From Moniliophthora roreri (Eukaryota; Basidiomycota; Agaricomycetes; Agaricales; Marasmiaceae), in assembly GCA_001466705.2 (NCBI GenBank), contig LATX02000165.1:124001-188000 (forward strand): a stretch of DNA of 64,000 bases. Direction: 5' to 3'. The notes under the pieces are model-generated. The model saw nothing but the letters and a program-made list of their open reading frames with translations. It was not told the DNA's origin and made no database searches. Numbering within the stretch: position 1 is the first letter of the stretch; each line of letters begins with the position of its first letter. Of the stretch, positions 22,498-33,953 are shown piece by piece. The position numbers and the translations under genes were made by a program.

Positions 22498-23206
22498 AGG
22501 ACCCCAGATTATTAGGTCTAATGATGGATCCAGGTTCGGCATAAACACCCGCCGTAGGCGGGAACCCGGAGGATAGGTTCGGCGAAAAGAAGCTTAGACC
22601 ACCCCACAGACACATCAGCAAAAACCGTGTAGTGCTATAATGGGTTCCTTGGGGTTTATAATCCACCTGCAGGGCATTATGACCCTTAAAACCAGTCATA
22701 ACCCCCACAAACCAGGCCGCAACCAGGTTATAATCCCCCTGGAGCTGGGTTATAGCACTTTCCGGTTTTTGCTGATGCAGGGGTTTCAAAGTATCTCTCG
22801 ATGTCCACAGAAGGCCTTCAGAAATGAACCACAGATAGTACAGCCCTTTCTGGTGGCAACGTTCGGTTGACTACAGCAGAGGAGAGGAGCTCTCAATATT
22901 CAAGGATTTGCAGTCATCACACACCTTGCTTGGGGATGCAATGAAGGACTTTAGGAAGCGTAATACTAGTACAGATTAGTCTATATGTTATCAGTATCAT
23001 GTCTAAATACTTCAGAAAGCCTCGAGATACTCGTAGAGTCTGTTTTAAAGTGGTTTCGGCGCTGCAGGCGACGATTTGGGAGTTTGGCAGAGCCGGAACC
23101 TGGTTCGGCATAAAAACAGGGGGTCCCGACTGAAATCGGTTCGGCATAAACAGCCCAGATTTTGGGCTGCCTGGATCCATCATTAGATCTAATAATCTGG
23201 GGTCCT
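22498..23206. mobile_element. hAT-like non-autonomous element with 8-base target duplication
   Basis: Inverted ends AGGACCCCAGATTATTAG..TCTAATGATGGATCC match over about 38 bases (left 22498-22535, right 23167-23206). The same 8 bases, GCTCATAT, lie immediately outside both ends (22490-22497 and 23207-23214), the target-site length of hAT transposons. The word GGTTCGGCATAAA occurs three times inside near the ends. A smaller MITE is inserted at 22613-22777. No transposase is encoded. Confidence 0.82.
22613..22777. mobile_element. Nested 165-base MITE, TTATAACC type
   Basis: Ends CATCAGCAAAAACCG and CGGTTTTTGCTGATG are inverted, with AGTGCTATAA / TTATAGCACT further in. It sits inside the hAT-like element. 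A second copy at 35362-35568 shares the inner sequence (TAATCCACCTGCAGGG, TTATGACCCTTAAAACC). Confidence 0.8.
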
Positions 23207-23221
23207 GCTCATATCTGGTGG

Positions 23222-23783
23222 ANTCGACAAACGGTTAGACAATCTTCCGGATTCCTAGGTAGTCCATTCCCAGAATCAATGATCTCCATACTGAACCGCA
23301 CTGACATCGGTTTCGTCCCGTCACCCAGAACGACGATAGGTTCAAAAGGCGTTCGTACACTCGGCTTGTACGAAATTGACTTTGATTCTGGCATCGACCA
23401 GTATTCTGGCGGACTAGGCCCGAAATGTGGGACGAGGACTTGAGCAATGAAGGATATGTATCGACGTCTCATGTGTTCGGGATACGATGCCAAGCGAAAC
23501 AGAGTTTTGTAGAAGGGGATTATGGCACGGTACCACCAGAATAGTCGACGAATGCGGTTCAAGCTTAAGTTTGAGTGATGGTTGACCTAGCGCAGATTGT
23601 TATCAGTATGAGCTGAATGAGAATGAGAGAGAGAGAACTTGAACACACTATGGTCATCGCAAAGGCCCTAGTGTCGTCGAATGATAGTGGCCATATCAGA
23701 CGCGTGGCAAGAGCCCCGATTAGAGCGAGAATGCATGGTAAAGTGAGTAGTAGCATCATGCAAGAAGGTATACAGTCCGACAT
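23222..23783 (-). pseudogene. Truncated DMATS-type prenyltransferase copy (exon 1 and start of exon 2)
   Basis: Very close to the intact gene at 17783-19280: exon 1 (MMLLLTLPCILALIGALATR), the same intron border, then FWWYRAIIPFYKTLF, VPHFGPSPPEYWSMPES and IDSGNGLPRNPEDC. It stops at about residue 160, exactly at an N base (23222) next to the right target duplication of the hAT-like element. The truncation may be real or may reflect an assembly join. The flank upstream (TTTGGGCGCTGT, GGTATAAAAT) is also duplicated. Recent duplication. Confidence 0.85.
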
Positions 23784-23829
23784 GGAATGTGGTAAGTATT
23801 TTATACCTTGACCACAGCGCCCAAACCAC

Positions 23830-24300
23830 TGACCGCTGTCCCATACCGCTCCGAATTTGATTTCTGAATATATTCCACCTATCTATACGAAGGTAGTGAT
23901 GTTCGGGTGCTGTGTACCTAAATGTCATTCGTTTACTTCACCTAGACATACCAAGTCAGTAACTAGGCCAGGACGTACTGTATGCCGATTCCCTTGCCGC
24001 TCCAACCCTGCATGATGTCCACTTTCCTCGGAGTTGATGTAATCCCGTCAATGGCAAGTACCTTTAGCGGTATGATACAATGCACCACGGAAGGACCTGG
24101 GCAGGTCATGAACGTAGGATTATACGAGTTACATATGATCTGTCCGGGTTTTGCAACTTGGCTTGCAATCCGAAATAGACTCGGACAATTGAACGACGAC
24201 GATCTCCAAACGTAAATATACCGCATGTTACGTTATCATTTGCATTTGCTTTTATACTGATCCCCAAGTAGGATATGTCAGCTCGGTGCAACCTTCCCCA
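23830..24300. other. Spacer with an unrecognised 77-codon frame
   Basis: Plus strand 23982-24215 is open (MSTFLGVDVIPSMASTFSG) and so is the opposite strand. I recognise nothing and would not call a gene. Confidence 0.25.
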
Positions 24301-24306
24301 AGTCAA

Positions 24307-24830
24307 CTATCGAACTGAACATATCAAACATAAATACCGTGACAGGTTCCAATGCACACAACACTTACAAAAGTCGCCATGAAGACACCTCCCAAATAGA
24401 TCTGCTTCATATCGGCACACTTCCTGTGAACGCGTCGCGCAGCAAATGGTGTCAGCTAACGAGCTGTAACCTAGATGCAAGAGCAGGCACACTTTGACCT
24501 TGTTCTTCGTCAATTCGACGGGCTATTACCTGTCACTGGTCTCCGACACCTAGACGAGCCAAGCACTGATGCATACCGTCGATGCCTAACTTGTGGGCGC
24601 GAAATGAAGGGGTGAGAATAGAGCTTCGTAACGATACATCTCCATACTGAAATGAACCGACTTGGACTTCGCTCCGCCATCCAGTACTAGTTCGGATGGG
24701 GTAGGATCAAGGTGAGGAGCGAGGATTAGACTGGTGAAAGATATGTAACGCCGATCTGGATACGACGCGAAGTGAAATCTAATGTGTTTCAGTAGAAGAA
24801 ACGATTTCATGGTGTAAAGACAGGCGACGA
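24307..24830 (-). pseudogene. Older broken DMATS-type prenyltransferase copy
   Basis: From right to left on the minus strand: FHFASYPDRRYISFTSLILAP aligns with FHLASYPEHLKRRYISFIAQVLVP (shortened), LDGGAKSKSVHFSME aligns with LGDGAKPMSVRF. After a deletion, GIDGMHQCLARLGVGDQ aligns with GVGGMQLISQCMGRLGVGGQ, and KVKVCLLLHLGYSSLADTI aligns with RVKVYLRLHPDHSSLTDTI. Frames change between blocks and the C-terminus is missing. More diverged than the 23.2-kb copy. Confidence 0.8.
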
Positions 24831-25279
24831 GAGCTGGAGCTAGGCTGCGATTGCTAACCTGGGACGGATTGTACTTCAGGTCAGTACGACGGCAGGAAGA
24901 CTGAAATCAACTCACTACAAGTAGGAAAAGGTCTTCGCAATCGGCAAAGGGAAATGATTTGCTAAGCGTACCCTATCAGGAAACCTCGCACGTGATTTTG
25001 GTTACATTTTGGTCCGCTTTTTCTCGCCAAAGTGAGATGCCGCAAGTTACCCAAAAAGCTGCCAGCATACTGGACACTGTCATCCATCCTTTATCCAAAT
25101 GGAGATGTATTCAATAAAGCTTAAAATTAGGGTGTATTGCAAGTGAAATCGCCCAAAACGAGCGTGACGTGAATGAGAAAAGTGGGATGATTGGGGCGCT
25201 TGATTGCCGGAAGGCACCGGCAAATGCCTAAAAGCGGCAAAAAGCCGGCAACCACCTGGCAGGTTTGCTGATGGCCCTT
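24831..25279. other. Spacer; transition to CpG-poor DNA
   Basis: CpG is still present to about 25250 (for example GCCGGAAGGCACCGGC). No gene recognised. Confidence 0.4.
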
Positions 25280-27033
25280 ACAAGGTCTCAGAACAGTTCC
25301 TACAGAACATATCAAGTTCTGTAAGGTAAAACCAGAAGCATATCTCATATCCTAGTGATCCACACACCTCTATTTACCAGCAGATTTGCCCAAAACCACT
25401 GCAAGACTGACACTCCAACTCAAATCTGAGCAATTATGCATCATGAATATCAATGAGGAACTTGGTTGATGGCAGTCACTGAAAGTTGGACACATGGAAT
25501 CTGAGATTTGGGGCATCAGACCCAGCTGCTGGCCTCCTCAGAGACACGTCATCACTTTTTGACCACCTTCAAGGTTGTTCAACACCTCTAATTCCCTTGA
25601 TGACAAAAAGACAATCTTACAACCCATATGTCCAAAACCCTGAACCCTGACTGGCCTTAAACTGGTCCATGCACACCCTCAATTCTCACATAAGGGCCAC
25701 TCTAGAAAACCAAACACCCCGACTTCTCTTTCATCCCTTCCACCACCATCCCCCTATGATCTCCCCATCCCTTGTCCCTTCCATGCTCAAATCCACCTTA
25801 CACCTGGATGTGACTCAATTTTTTGGTGCACCGGTGCATCAAACATGTCTTTTTAGTAAGTATTCTGGTACTTTTCTCAAGTTTCATCAACTAATTGTCA
25901 GTCTACATATAGGCAACTCAGAGCAAGAACAAGTGATTACAATAGTGATAGCAGGAATGTTGGAATAATGGGCTGAGAGGTATGTTCCTACACAGCAAAT
26001 TAGCTTCTTATGCTCATTTCTCTGCGTTGTTCAGCTCTTGCCTGACACCCCTGTCAACTACTCAGATCTTGAAAGAAATACACTATGTCCAAATGCCAGA
26101 TTCAAGCACTATCCTAGATCCCCTCACCCTGGTAAATCCCTTCCAAGTTGACCTATGGCCCACATATTACAGACGTGCTCAGTAGGTGCTTGATTTGCTA
26201 ATGGTCATTTCACACTGCAACCCTTCTGTCTTTCCTTCTCCTGATGTCGCAGAGTCACTTGGACTCTTCATGAACTCCTCATTTTCCCATGTTAGCACTA
26301 AGAGCACTTATTCTCTGATTTCTTGATACATCCTTTCTGACTCTTTATGAATTTCCCTACTTATCATTTCCTCTTCTCTGACAAGTATAGGTATTCTCAA
26401 TTCTCAAACTGACACAATTTGACCTTTCCCCATTACCCTTTCTTACCTATGACAAAGCACTATCAAAGGCAGACGGAATGCTGGCCCACCCAATTTGGAG
26501 CATGCCATGCTATGGTTTGGTCAGCTGATGCATAAGAGAGCTTGGTCAACTCTTGAGTGGTGCCTGATGGTCTCGCATGGTGGAGTCCTGTAGTCTTGAA
26601 GCTTAAGAGACTTGCAGCATCAAAATCTTATTTTAACAGCCACTTTATCTTATCTTGACTCGATTTGTCTTATCCTGTTGATGCTCTCATTGGCAGCTGT
26701 CAGTAATGTAACAGGAGTCTTTCTTCCTTTTCCCCCTCATCTCAGAGCCAGAGTGAGTCTTTAAGCATCCTTTCGAGCAAGTGTTGAGCCCTAGGAACTT
26801 AGTAACACAGAGCTAAGTGTTTTGTTTCTTAAAACTCATACTTTTATCTTTCATTATCTGTATCGGATAGATCAGATTGCTGAGGAATCTGATCGATCTC
26901 ATTGGGCCTGTGCTCTAGTATCGACAATAGTTGACCTTACTCCACTTTTTATTTTACGGCTACTTCACTAGTGTTGTTCTGACCTCCTTCTCTACCAGTC
27001 TACCTTTAGACTATCCTTCTCCTCCTCACCGAG

Positions 27034-27228
27034 TTGTTTATGCCCAAGCACTGGGCGAAAACTGATGCATCAGCTTCTGCTGAATGCCTCAATTGCATGA
27101 TGCAGTACATGATGCCATTTGGTTATGGTAGTCATGTTTGTGGTGGACAAAATGTTGCACAAATGATGATGAAAATTGTCATTGCCACCATTGTGAGGAA
27201 ATTTGACATTGTCACCCCACTGAAATGA
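27034..27228 (+). pseudogene. Cytochrome P450 fragment, heme-binding end
   Basis: Reads MPKHWAKTDASASAECLN, then MPFGYGSHVCGGQNVAQ, which is the P450 heme motif FxxGxxxCxG with the axial cysteine, and ends ATIVRKFDIVTP, the usual C-terminal region. Only the last exon remains; I find no I-helix or ExxR upstream. CpG-poor context and several Cys in place of likely Arg (ECLN for ERLN; CGC to TGC) fit C-to-T decay. Confidence 0.8.
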
Positions 27229-28069
27229 ACGAGCAGAGCATGGAGATGAAGGACAGTTTTGTAAGTGAAGTAACTTTGATACTTGTTACACTTGCTCACT
27301 GTCTGAGCCTATAGGTCATCTTTCTCTCTACCATGGAATGCAAGCTCATCTTCCACCCCTCACACAAACCATTTTCTCTCCTGACCATTGATGTTTACCT
27401 TTCTTGTTGCCTTTTTATGTTGTCTTGTTTTCACCCCACTCTATCCATTGCTATCAATGTTGTTATGCCCTCACAACCTCTTTTATTATGTGTTCCTGAT
27501 ACCCCTTGCCTTTTAACGATACCCCTCTTCACCCTGCGCTCTGAACAAATCATGTCTATTGCCCACATCATCTGCTCTTCATAACACTACTATATTTTTT
27601 CAGATGACTATACATATTTGCCTATTCCACTCTACTTTACCAACTACTTTACATTCAAGATGCTTTGCATTGCCATAATTCTCTTAGCTTACTCGCTTCC
27701 CTTCCCATTATGATTTTTGAGAGTTAATGACTTGCACAATAATGTCCTTTATTTCTTTCTTGGTTTCCTTTGGCTGTTTTTTCCCAATGCTGTACCTCAA
27801 ATCATGATATGTATGTTTAAACACACAAGTTCAACTTGGATATTAGCTATTCCCTGATGGGCATGACTTGTTGAGCAACATTGGCCACCACTATCACTGG
27901 GCTATCACCCTCATTCATTTCACTAATGTCCTTCCTCCTCCATTTTGCTTATTACCTTGCCCTGATGTCCAAAAAAAAGCTGCTAACTGGATGATTTTAT
28001 CATTAGCACTTTCAATATGACCAGAGCAGAAGTTTCCTGTAGTTTTTGGGCCTGTGATGACAGAATGGA

Positions 28070-30204
28070 CACCTGCAAAAAGTACATAGCATCATAATAT
28101 CCTTACAACAGAATTATGGGGGTTACAAGGTACCATAATAAATCCAGCTATATTTTAAGTGTATCATAGCCTAGTTATAATATATTGAAATATTTTAACT
28201 GCCTTATAACTCTCTTATGACCACATTACAAATGTCTGGAAGAATTATTCAACATTATGATCACATTATGACTATATTACAACCCATGTACAATCATTAC
28301 AGCAAGTTAAAACCTATGTAGGACCATTACTACAAGTTACAATGCAATCACAGGTTCAATTACTTACTATCCATGTAGAAATCAGACAACAGCTTGACAA
28401 CAGCCCAGAGTCAGCAGGCACACTAGATGGGGACCACTATAACATGTTGCCAAAATTAAAAATTAGCTGAGAAACAGCTTGAAGGGTGCAGGAATGCACA
28501 AATGAAGGACCAGCAAGGTGAGTTACTAAGCACCAACTAAGTGCTGGTCAAGGCATGGGACTTTGGTGATATCTACATATGGCAGCAGAACCAAGGCATT
28601 GGACACTGTCAATAGCAATGATGGTGACTTGAGGTTCTAGCTCATGTAGGTATGAAAGTCCAGTAGAAACTTCACTGTGCAGAGAAATACTTAAGGGAAA
28701 TGACCACCAAATGAGCTGGATGCAGCTCAGACAAGTTGGATGACATTTGGAGTTGGGGCTGTGCAACCTGGGAAGTCCAGGATTGAAACCAGAGCCAGAG
28801 CTGAAGCCATGTCATCGTCAGTCTCACTGATCCACCATCATCTTCAACACTAACATCTGCACCCTTGCCAATGACCTTGAATGACCAGCCCATGCCAGCC
28901 CTAAAGTGGTCCATGCGCTTTCACATAAAGCCCAGCCAAATTTCAAACTCAGCCCAACATTCCTTTCTTCCCTTCCACCACCATCTCTGCCTTTCCCTTC
29001 TGGCTCTCCCCCTTCCTATGGCCTAGATGGTCCAGTAATGCTCTGCAGGCTATCTGGTAAGCCTCTAGGGGATGTCTGCAGCATGTGAAGTCTAAAGTAC
29101 GAAAACAGGCAGATGGACTAAATGACTCAGCATGGCAACTCTCATCCTACTTGGTACAATGAAAGCAACAAGGCAGCAAGGATGGAGAACCTGACATGGG
29201 GATGGGGAGTAGTGAGAAATGGGGTCAAGATATTTGTGTTGTATGGGTCTGTTATATGGTATGAGTTTGTTCCCCTCTTGATACTCCTTCCCCTTACAAC
29301 TCTCCCCCCAGTAACCTTTGTCTCCCTGGGTGATATCAAGCTAGCACACAAAATCCTGCAATACTCTAGCCTCTCTTGATCTACCCCACAGCATGCTTAA
29401 CTTCTCCCTCAACTCTGTCCATGACTAATCCCTGACTCCCATGTGAGACTCACTTATCTCCCAAAGGTACATCTAGAATTCATTCAACAAACTCTGCTCC
29501 ACAACACTTGGTCCTGGTAATCTCCTCTGAGTTACTTTTCTATCCCACACATTGACATCTTATGCTTCAGTGGTGTTGGTATCCATCCTCAGTCTCGTGT
29601 TTCATCCGCAAGCCTGGTAACGATGGTGAGTTCCCTTATTACACTCATGCTTTCAGAAGCTGATCCTCTTTGATGTTAGGTTTTGACACTGGAACTGTGA
29701 GGTGTGTCGCTGATGTCAATCACCAGTTGATGGCAAGCAAATCTTTGCAAGTTGGCTGACCTTCACCCAGAGTGAGTACATGCATCCAGTACTGATTTCA
29801 CACAAGCTGACCTACTTGTCTGCAGTTACAGTTGTGAGAAGTAGGAGATAGATGGATTCTTGTAGGGTACTAGTCTTCAATGTACATAGACCTTTTAGTA
29901 GTTGAATATATATTTTTTACATTCATAATTAGTTCTGAGGGATTGTTGTATGGTTTTTTGGCCCATTTCCATTTCATAAATAGGCTCACTTGGGTTGTAA
30001 TGTGGTTGTAATGTTGTCTTTGGGTTGTAATGGCATTGCAACTCATCATAATTATTACAGTATGTTACAACTACATTATAACCAGATTACAACTATGTTA
30101 TTGTATTTGACTTGGCATATAACAGGGTTACTAATGATTATGGAACTCATAATGCATTATGGGGGTTATAACCTTATTATAATGCTATGTACTTTTTGCA
30201 GGTG
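28070..30204. mobile_element. 2.1-kb element with inverted ends, CpG-decayed
   Basis: The left end CACCTGCAAAAAGTACATAGC and right end GCTATGTACTTTTTGCAGGTG are exact inverted repeats, then ATAAT / ATTAT. Just inside both ends are dense GGGTTRTAAC / CATTATGG words, recalling the TTATAACC interior of the small MITEs at 22613 and 35362. No intact transposase is seen. I found no clear target duplication. Confidence 0.7.
28550..28720 (-). pseudogene. Possible kinase fragment
   Basis: The minus strand contains LHSEVSTGLSYLHELEPQV, which resembles the helix before the catalytic loop of fungal kinases (..GLAYLH..). The expected HGD motif does not follow. Weak. Confidence 0.25.
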
Positions 30205-30470
30205 GATGAAATACTACGGTATCAATGTGAAATGAAGAATGGTCGGTAACTCAGCGAGCTAAATACAGCATAGGTACCAATCAAGGATCATGATCAATAA
30301 GTATTACATAGATTGACTAGTAGGCATACAAACGGAGGACTATGGATGTGTCACAAAGGACGGTACGCAGTAGCACTCGAGAGCGACACTTGCAATGTGG
30401 ACTCTTAACTTCTTAACCTGATTCCTAGAAGACGTGGTGATTAGCTAGGGTCATCCACGGCCAAGTTTGG

Positions 30471-31112
30471 TTACGTACAATGATATCTTGCCCTCACTGA
30501 CCATTGACGTTTATTTTCTTAGTTTTTCGAAGATACTGTTCAGCAGATAGAAACGTACCAGTATTGGTGCCAGTGTTCGTCATCCCTCCTCCAGTGTTCT
30601 TGACGTCGAATTTTGTGCCTGAGAAGTCATTTTGAGCGCCCCTTGCATCAGTCTCTCTTTCAACCCCAGTGGCTACACCCCCATCCCGTTCATTCCTCTC
30701 CTTGGCAGCTTCTTCCTCGTTGTCCCGACCTGAGGTGAAAGACTTAGCTAGGGGGTGAGATTGGTTGGCAGTTCAATGAGGAGGTGAAACTCACCATCCG
30801 GAAACCAGGAGTGAGACGAAGAGTCACTTCGGGTTGCTTCCCCCACTTGTAAGCGTAGTATAAACAGTAACCGGCGTACAAGGATACGCATGTAGCATAT
30901 GATATAATCTGTACCCCAGTTGGTTGCCAGTGCAAGCCTGGAATGGGATAGTGTAGGTTGGTGTAACGGCCTAGGAGGTAACCACACAAGCATGTGCATA
31001 TATAAGCCAAGAGAAGCTGAATCCATAATGGAGGTGAAGACCACCACGACGAACGTGGTTCGGGAGTGTCTGGTGCACCGTGACTTTGAAAGTCGTGGTC
31101 GTTGTTGAACAT
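30471..31112 (-). CDS. Small predicted integral membrane protein
   Basis: Exon 1 (31112-30795) encodes a short polar head, then hydrophobic segments WIQLLLAYICTCLCGYLLG and IISYATCVSLYAGYCLYYAY. Exon 2 (30742-30559) is polar and acidic/basic mixed (GRDNEEEAAKERNERDGG). A third short exon reaches the stop at 30471; its acceptor is uncertain (30497 or 30518). Introns carry GT..AG and frame is kept. Function not recognised. A longer start at 31205 is in frame but adds an unlikely Phe/Ser-rich head. It is an isolated gene between mobile elements, with normal CpG. Confidence 0.55.
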
Positions 31113-31205
31113 GATCAAATACTTGATGGGGAAGACGGTGGTGGTGAAGATGAAAGAAAAAGATGACGGCAGTAGGTTTATAAAGGAGGAATAGCTGTGT
31201 GGCAT

Positions 31206-31735
31206 TTAGCTGTGTATGACTGCAGGAAGGGCCTCAATGGCTCTCGGGGCCACAGAGTCCACGGCCCCATGACGCCACGCGTCGTAAACGTTTCTCGAGG
31301 CTGTCTTGGCAGGCAAGATAAGTTAAACAAAATTCTGATTTTACATAGATATATTATTCCTTCAGAGTTTATGCCTTGATAGCAAATAGGGACGGGTTTG
31401 ATGGGAGTAAGGTATACCGAGGCCCCCGATAATAGGTACTGAGGTCGTTCAGCATTTGGACAAGAACTGGCCCGCCACAGGCGATCGAGAGTTTGGACAA
31501 GATAGCCACCCCCTGCTGCCACAACCACAGAGATCAGCACATACGTTTCGGTAGGACTCCGATGCTTTTCCAACGAATGACGAGAATGTCGTCTCTTTCC
31601 AGCTACTGTATCCGAGTAATCGTAGGCTGCTTCGAAGAAAAAAGTTATGATGATCAAGCACTTCACACGCTCTCCCATCAGCAAAATCCGGAAGATGGTA
31701 TAACGGATTACCTGAGGAAACGACGCACGATACAC
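31206..31735 (-). other. Open frame of doubtful status
   Basis: A 185-codon minus-strand frame (31735-31178) includes a hydrophobic stretch TYVLISVVVAAGGGYLVQTL. It lies immediately upstream of the small membrane-protein gene and may be an upstream exon, an independent gene or promoter sequence. I recognise no family. Confidence 0.25.
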
Positions 31736-31754
31736 GTCGCTTACGAATCACTTA

Positions 31755-33188
31755 CAGCTGTTTGCAGAACTTAGGGCGGGAGCCATTTTTCCCGTGCGAG
31801 TGATTTCGCATCTTCAAACCCGGATCTTCCGTCCGGATCTTCCAATCCCTCGGCTAGCGACTTTCTTCTCAGTGTACCTCTTCATACTCTTTCGTACTTA
31901 CACAGTTCTCGAGGCCAGTTTAAAGTTGGTTTAAACTCATAATCAAAGAGAATCTTATACTTTATATTGCGGAATCCTTAGTTTACAATGTAGTAAAATG
32001 CAGTGTAGTGATAGGAGGACAAGAATCCAGTAATACTGTTCACCCAGCTGGCAACCATTGAATATAGCCGACCATGAGCCCCAGTGAGGTTTTATCAGAC
32101 ATTATTCGACGTTATCAGACAACGCCCAACTTTGTCTGATAGCGTCAGATAATGTCCGATAGTGTCCTTAACCCGGAATAATTCGGACGTTATCCGACGC
32201 TATCTGACATTATTAGACGTTTCTTAGGTAGCCTTCGAAAGGCTCTATTAGGCGTCGGTTTTCGTCTGGTCGTGTCTGATAGCGTCTGATAATTAGGTAT
32301 ATATTGATGAGGTACTAGAATACATTATAGGTGCTACTGAGTACAACTTACGTACCGAAAGACCTTGTCTATCTCAAACCCCGACTGTGCCCACACGAGT
32401 GACCGATACCCTCTGCCCTAACCCTCTGCCCAACTCCAACAGTCTTCAGCCTTCTGCTATGAACGAGGAGGGTCACTCTAACAACATGGCGAGCTGCGGC
32501 ACATAGAATGTTTAGTGTAAGGATAACAATGCTCTAGGGTCGACTCACGAGATATAGCCATATATTCAAGGTGGTTTGGAGCCGTCGTCCGGGTCTTCTT
32601 CAAGGTGCCTGACGCGTCGAAAAATCTTTAGTTTCACAAAAACGACAAGTAAATAATACACGTGCCTCGCCTGTACCATATTTCACTCTGGTCTACATCA
32701 GTATTCCCTCCGTCGTATCTTGAATTATCGAGTTTCATCTTGAGAAGGAGAAAGAGCAATACAGATGGGGAGAAAGAGTGGACTAGGGGGGAGCCGGGAA
32801 GTTGGGATGGTGGTGGTTAGAAAGAAAGAAGCGAGCGTGGGGAAATTCAGGATACAGGGGAATTTGCGCACGGACAGACTGCAAGGCACAAGTTTTTTTC
32901 TAAGTCCATCTCGAGCCACGTTCTTTTCTAAAGCCTCGTTTAGTTTCAAGTTGGTAGCCGGAGAAGAAGCTATCAAGCGAGGTTAATCGGATAGACGTCA
33001 GAAAACGTCAGGTGCGTGTCAGTGCTTTGACATCTCCTGTGTCGGAATGTCTTCTTGACCCGCTGGACAACCTGGACTGGCATATCCAGGTCAATAGCAA
33101 TCTGAGTTGAGGTCTTGTGCAGAGTAGCTTGGTATATAACCCGCCATTTTCGATCCCATGGGTAGCTCCGGGGTTGGAAGATGCGAAA
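31755..33188 (-). mobile_element. Tc1/mariner-like element copy 2, interrupted and truncated
   Basis: Begins CAGCTGTTTGCAGAACTTAG after TA (31753-31754) and follows copy 1 (14678-15431) in reverse to about 32080. It is then interrupted by the 0.9-kb element and resumes at about 33022 with the transposase HTH region (minus strand, KWRVIYQATLHKTSTQIAID). Its far end is fused: inverted-repeat sequence (GGGGTTGGAAGATGCGAAAT) joins the coding part directly, and the outer 50 or so bases are missing. Confidence 0.8.
32083..33021. mobile_element. 0.9-kb dispersed element, copy 2 (CpG-rich), nested in the Tc1/mariner-like element
   Basis: Inverted match to 12120-13039. This copy keeps CG at sites that are TG/CA in copy 1. 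It begins near AGTGAGGTTTTATCAGAC and ends near GGTGCGTGTCAGTG, and about 95 bases of its host element are missing at the insertion point. CAGTG is seen at both junctions and may be a target duplication, though copy 1 does not confirm it. Confidence 0.75.
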
Positions 33189-33266
33189 TGAGCAGTCCAT
33201 GTAGAAATAATGTAATTCTCCCCAGCAATGCAACCCCGACACGTTATAAAGCGCACCCTACCAACN
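33189..33266. repeat. 78-base repeat, copy a
   Basis: GCAGTCCATGTAGAAATAATG through AACCCCGACACGTTATAAAGCG occurs here and at 33873-33953; this copy runs into an N at 33266. A partial inverted copy is near 37026-37062. Confidence 0.8.
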
Positions 33267-33872
33267 AGGTGTCTAAGCTGTACTTTCTGACCTATCTATG
33301 TATCAGATCCAAAGCAGATCACTCCCAAAACCTGTAGGGAATCTAACTATGGCCCAATGAACACATTGGCTAGTTAACCAAGCTCTCAAAGTGCTATCAA
33401 TGGGATTTTAACTTCTACTTTACTTTTCTATGACATCTGCAAAGTGCAAGCTGCAGTCAAACAAGTACAGAGGTACTTAGAGGAGACATCAAAACAGAAA
33501 GATGACTTAAAACAGGAACGATCATATAACGATCCTCCTCCGAAGTCAATATACGGATCAGAGTCAAAGCAGGTGATCTCTTAATAAAGAATTCACCAGT
33601 GGCTAAACAATATGCAGACATATGAAGAATATCTAACGTGCAAGAAATCCTAAATAAGACTGAGCATGCATTGTCAAAGGAGATAGGAACAATAACAGCA
33701 TGTTCCGACCTTGGAATCTAGGCCTCTGCCGATGTGCAGATACTAGAAAAGGGAAATGCTGTCAAAAGACAGGATGGATACAGCCATCTGCTCATGGATA
33801 CCCAACTTAGAAAAGAGAAAATACAAATTATAGAATCTAGAACACCTGGAAACATAGATACCCATGCAGATA
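33267..33872. other. Spacer between repeat copies
   Basis: A-rich sequence without a recognisable gene. Confidence 0.4.
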
Positions 33873-33953
33873 TGGGAGCAGTCCATGTAGAAATAATGTA
33901 ATTCTCCCCAGCAATGCAACCCCGACACGTTATAAAGCGGACCCTGCCAACTG
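33873..33953. repeat. 78-base repeat, copy b
   Basis: Near-identical to 33189-33266 (GCGGACCC here, GCGCACCC there). Confidence 0.8.

Larger units (their letters stand above)
25280..30210. repeat. CpG-depleted block 2 (relics)
   Basis: CG dinucleotides become rare again and all frames are short. Contents I can name: a P450 fragment, a possible kinase fragment and a 2.1-kb inverted-end element. Two stretches resemble each other (about 25655-25760 and 28895-28990: CTGGTCCATGCAC / GTGGTCCATGCGC, CCCTTCCACCACCATC), so part of the block is an internal duplication. Confidence 0.75.

Noticed and set aside
23982..24215. 77-codon frame as a gene
   Set aside because: Open on both strands, no domain, no intron-supported extension.
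16132..31112. A secondary-metabolite cluster around the prenyltransferase
   Set aside because: Neighbours are a disordered membrane protein, relics and MITEs. The only candidate tailoring enzyme is a P450 fragment 8 kb away that is broken. No backbone synthase is visible in the window.
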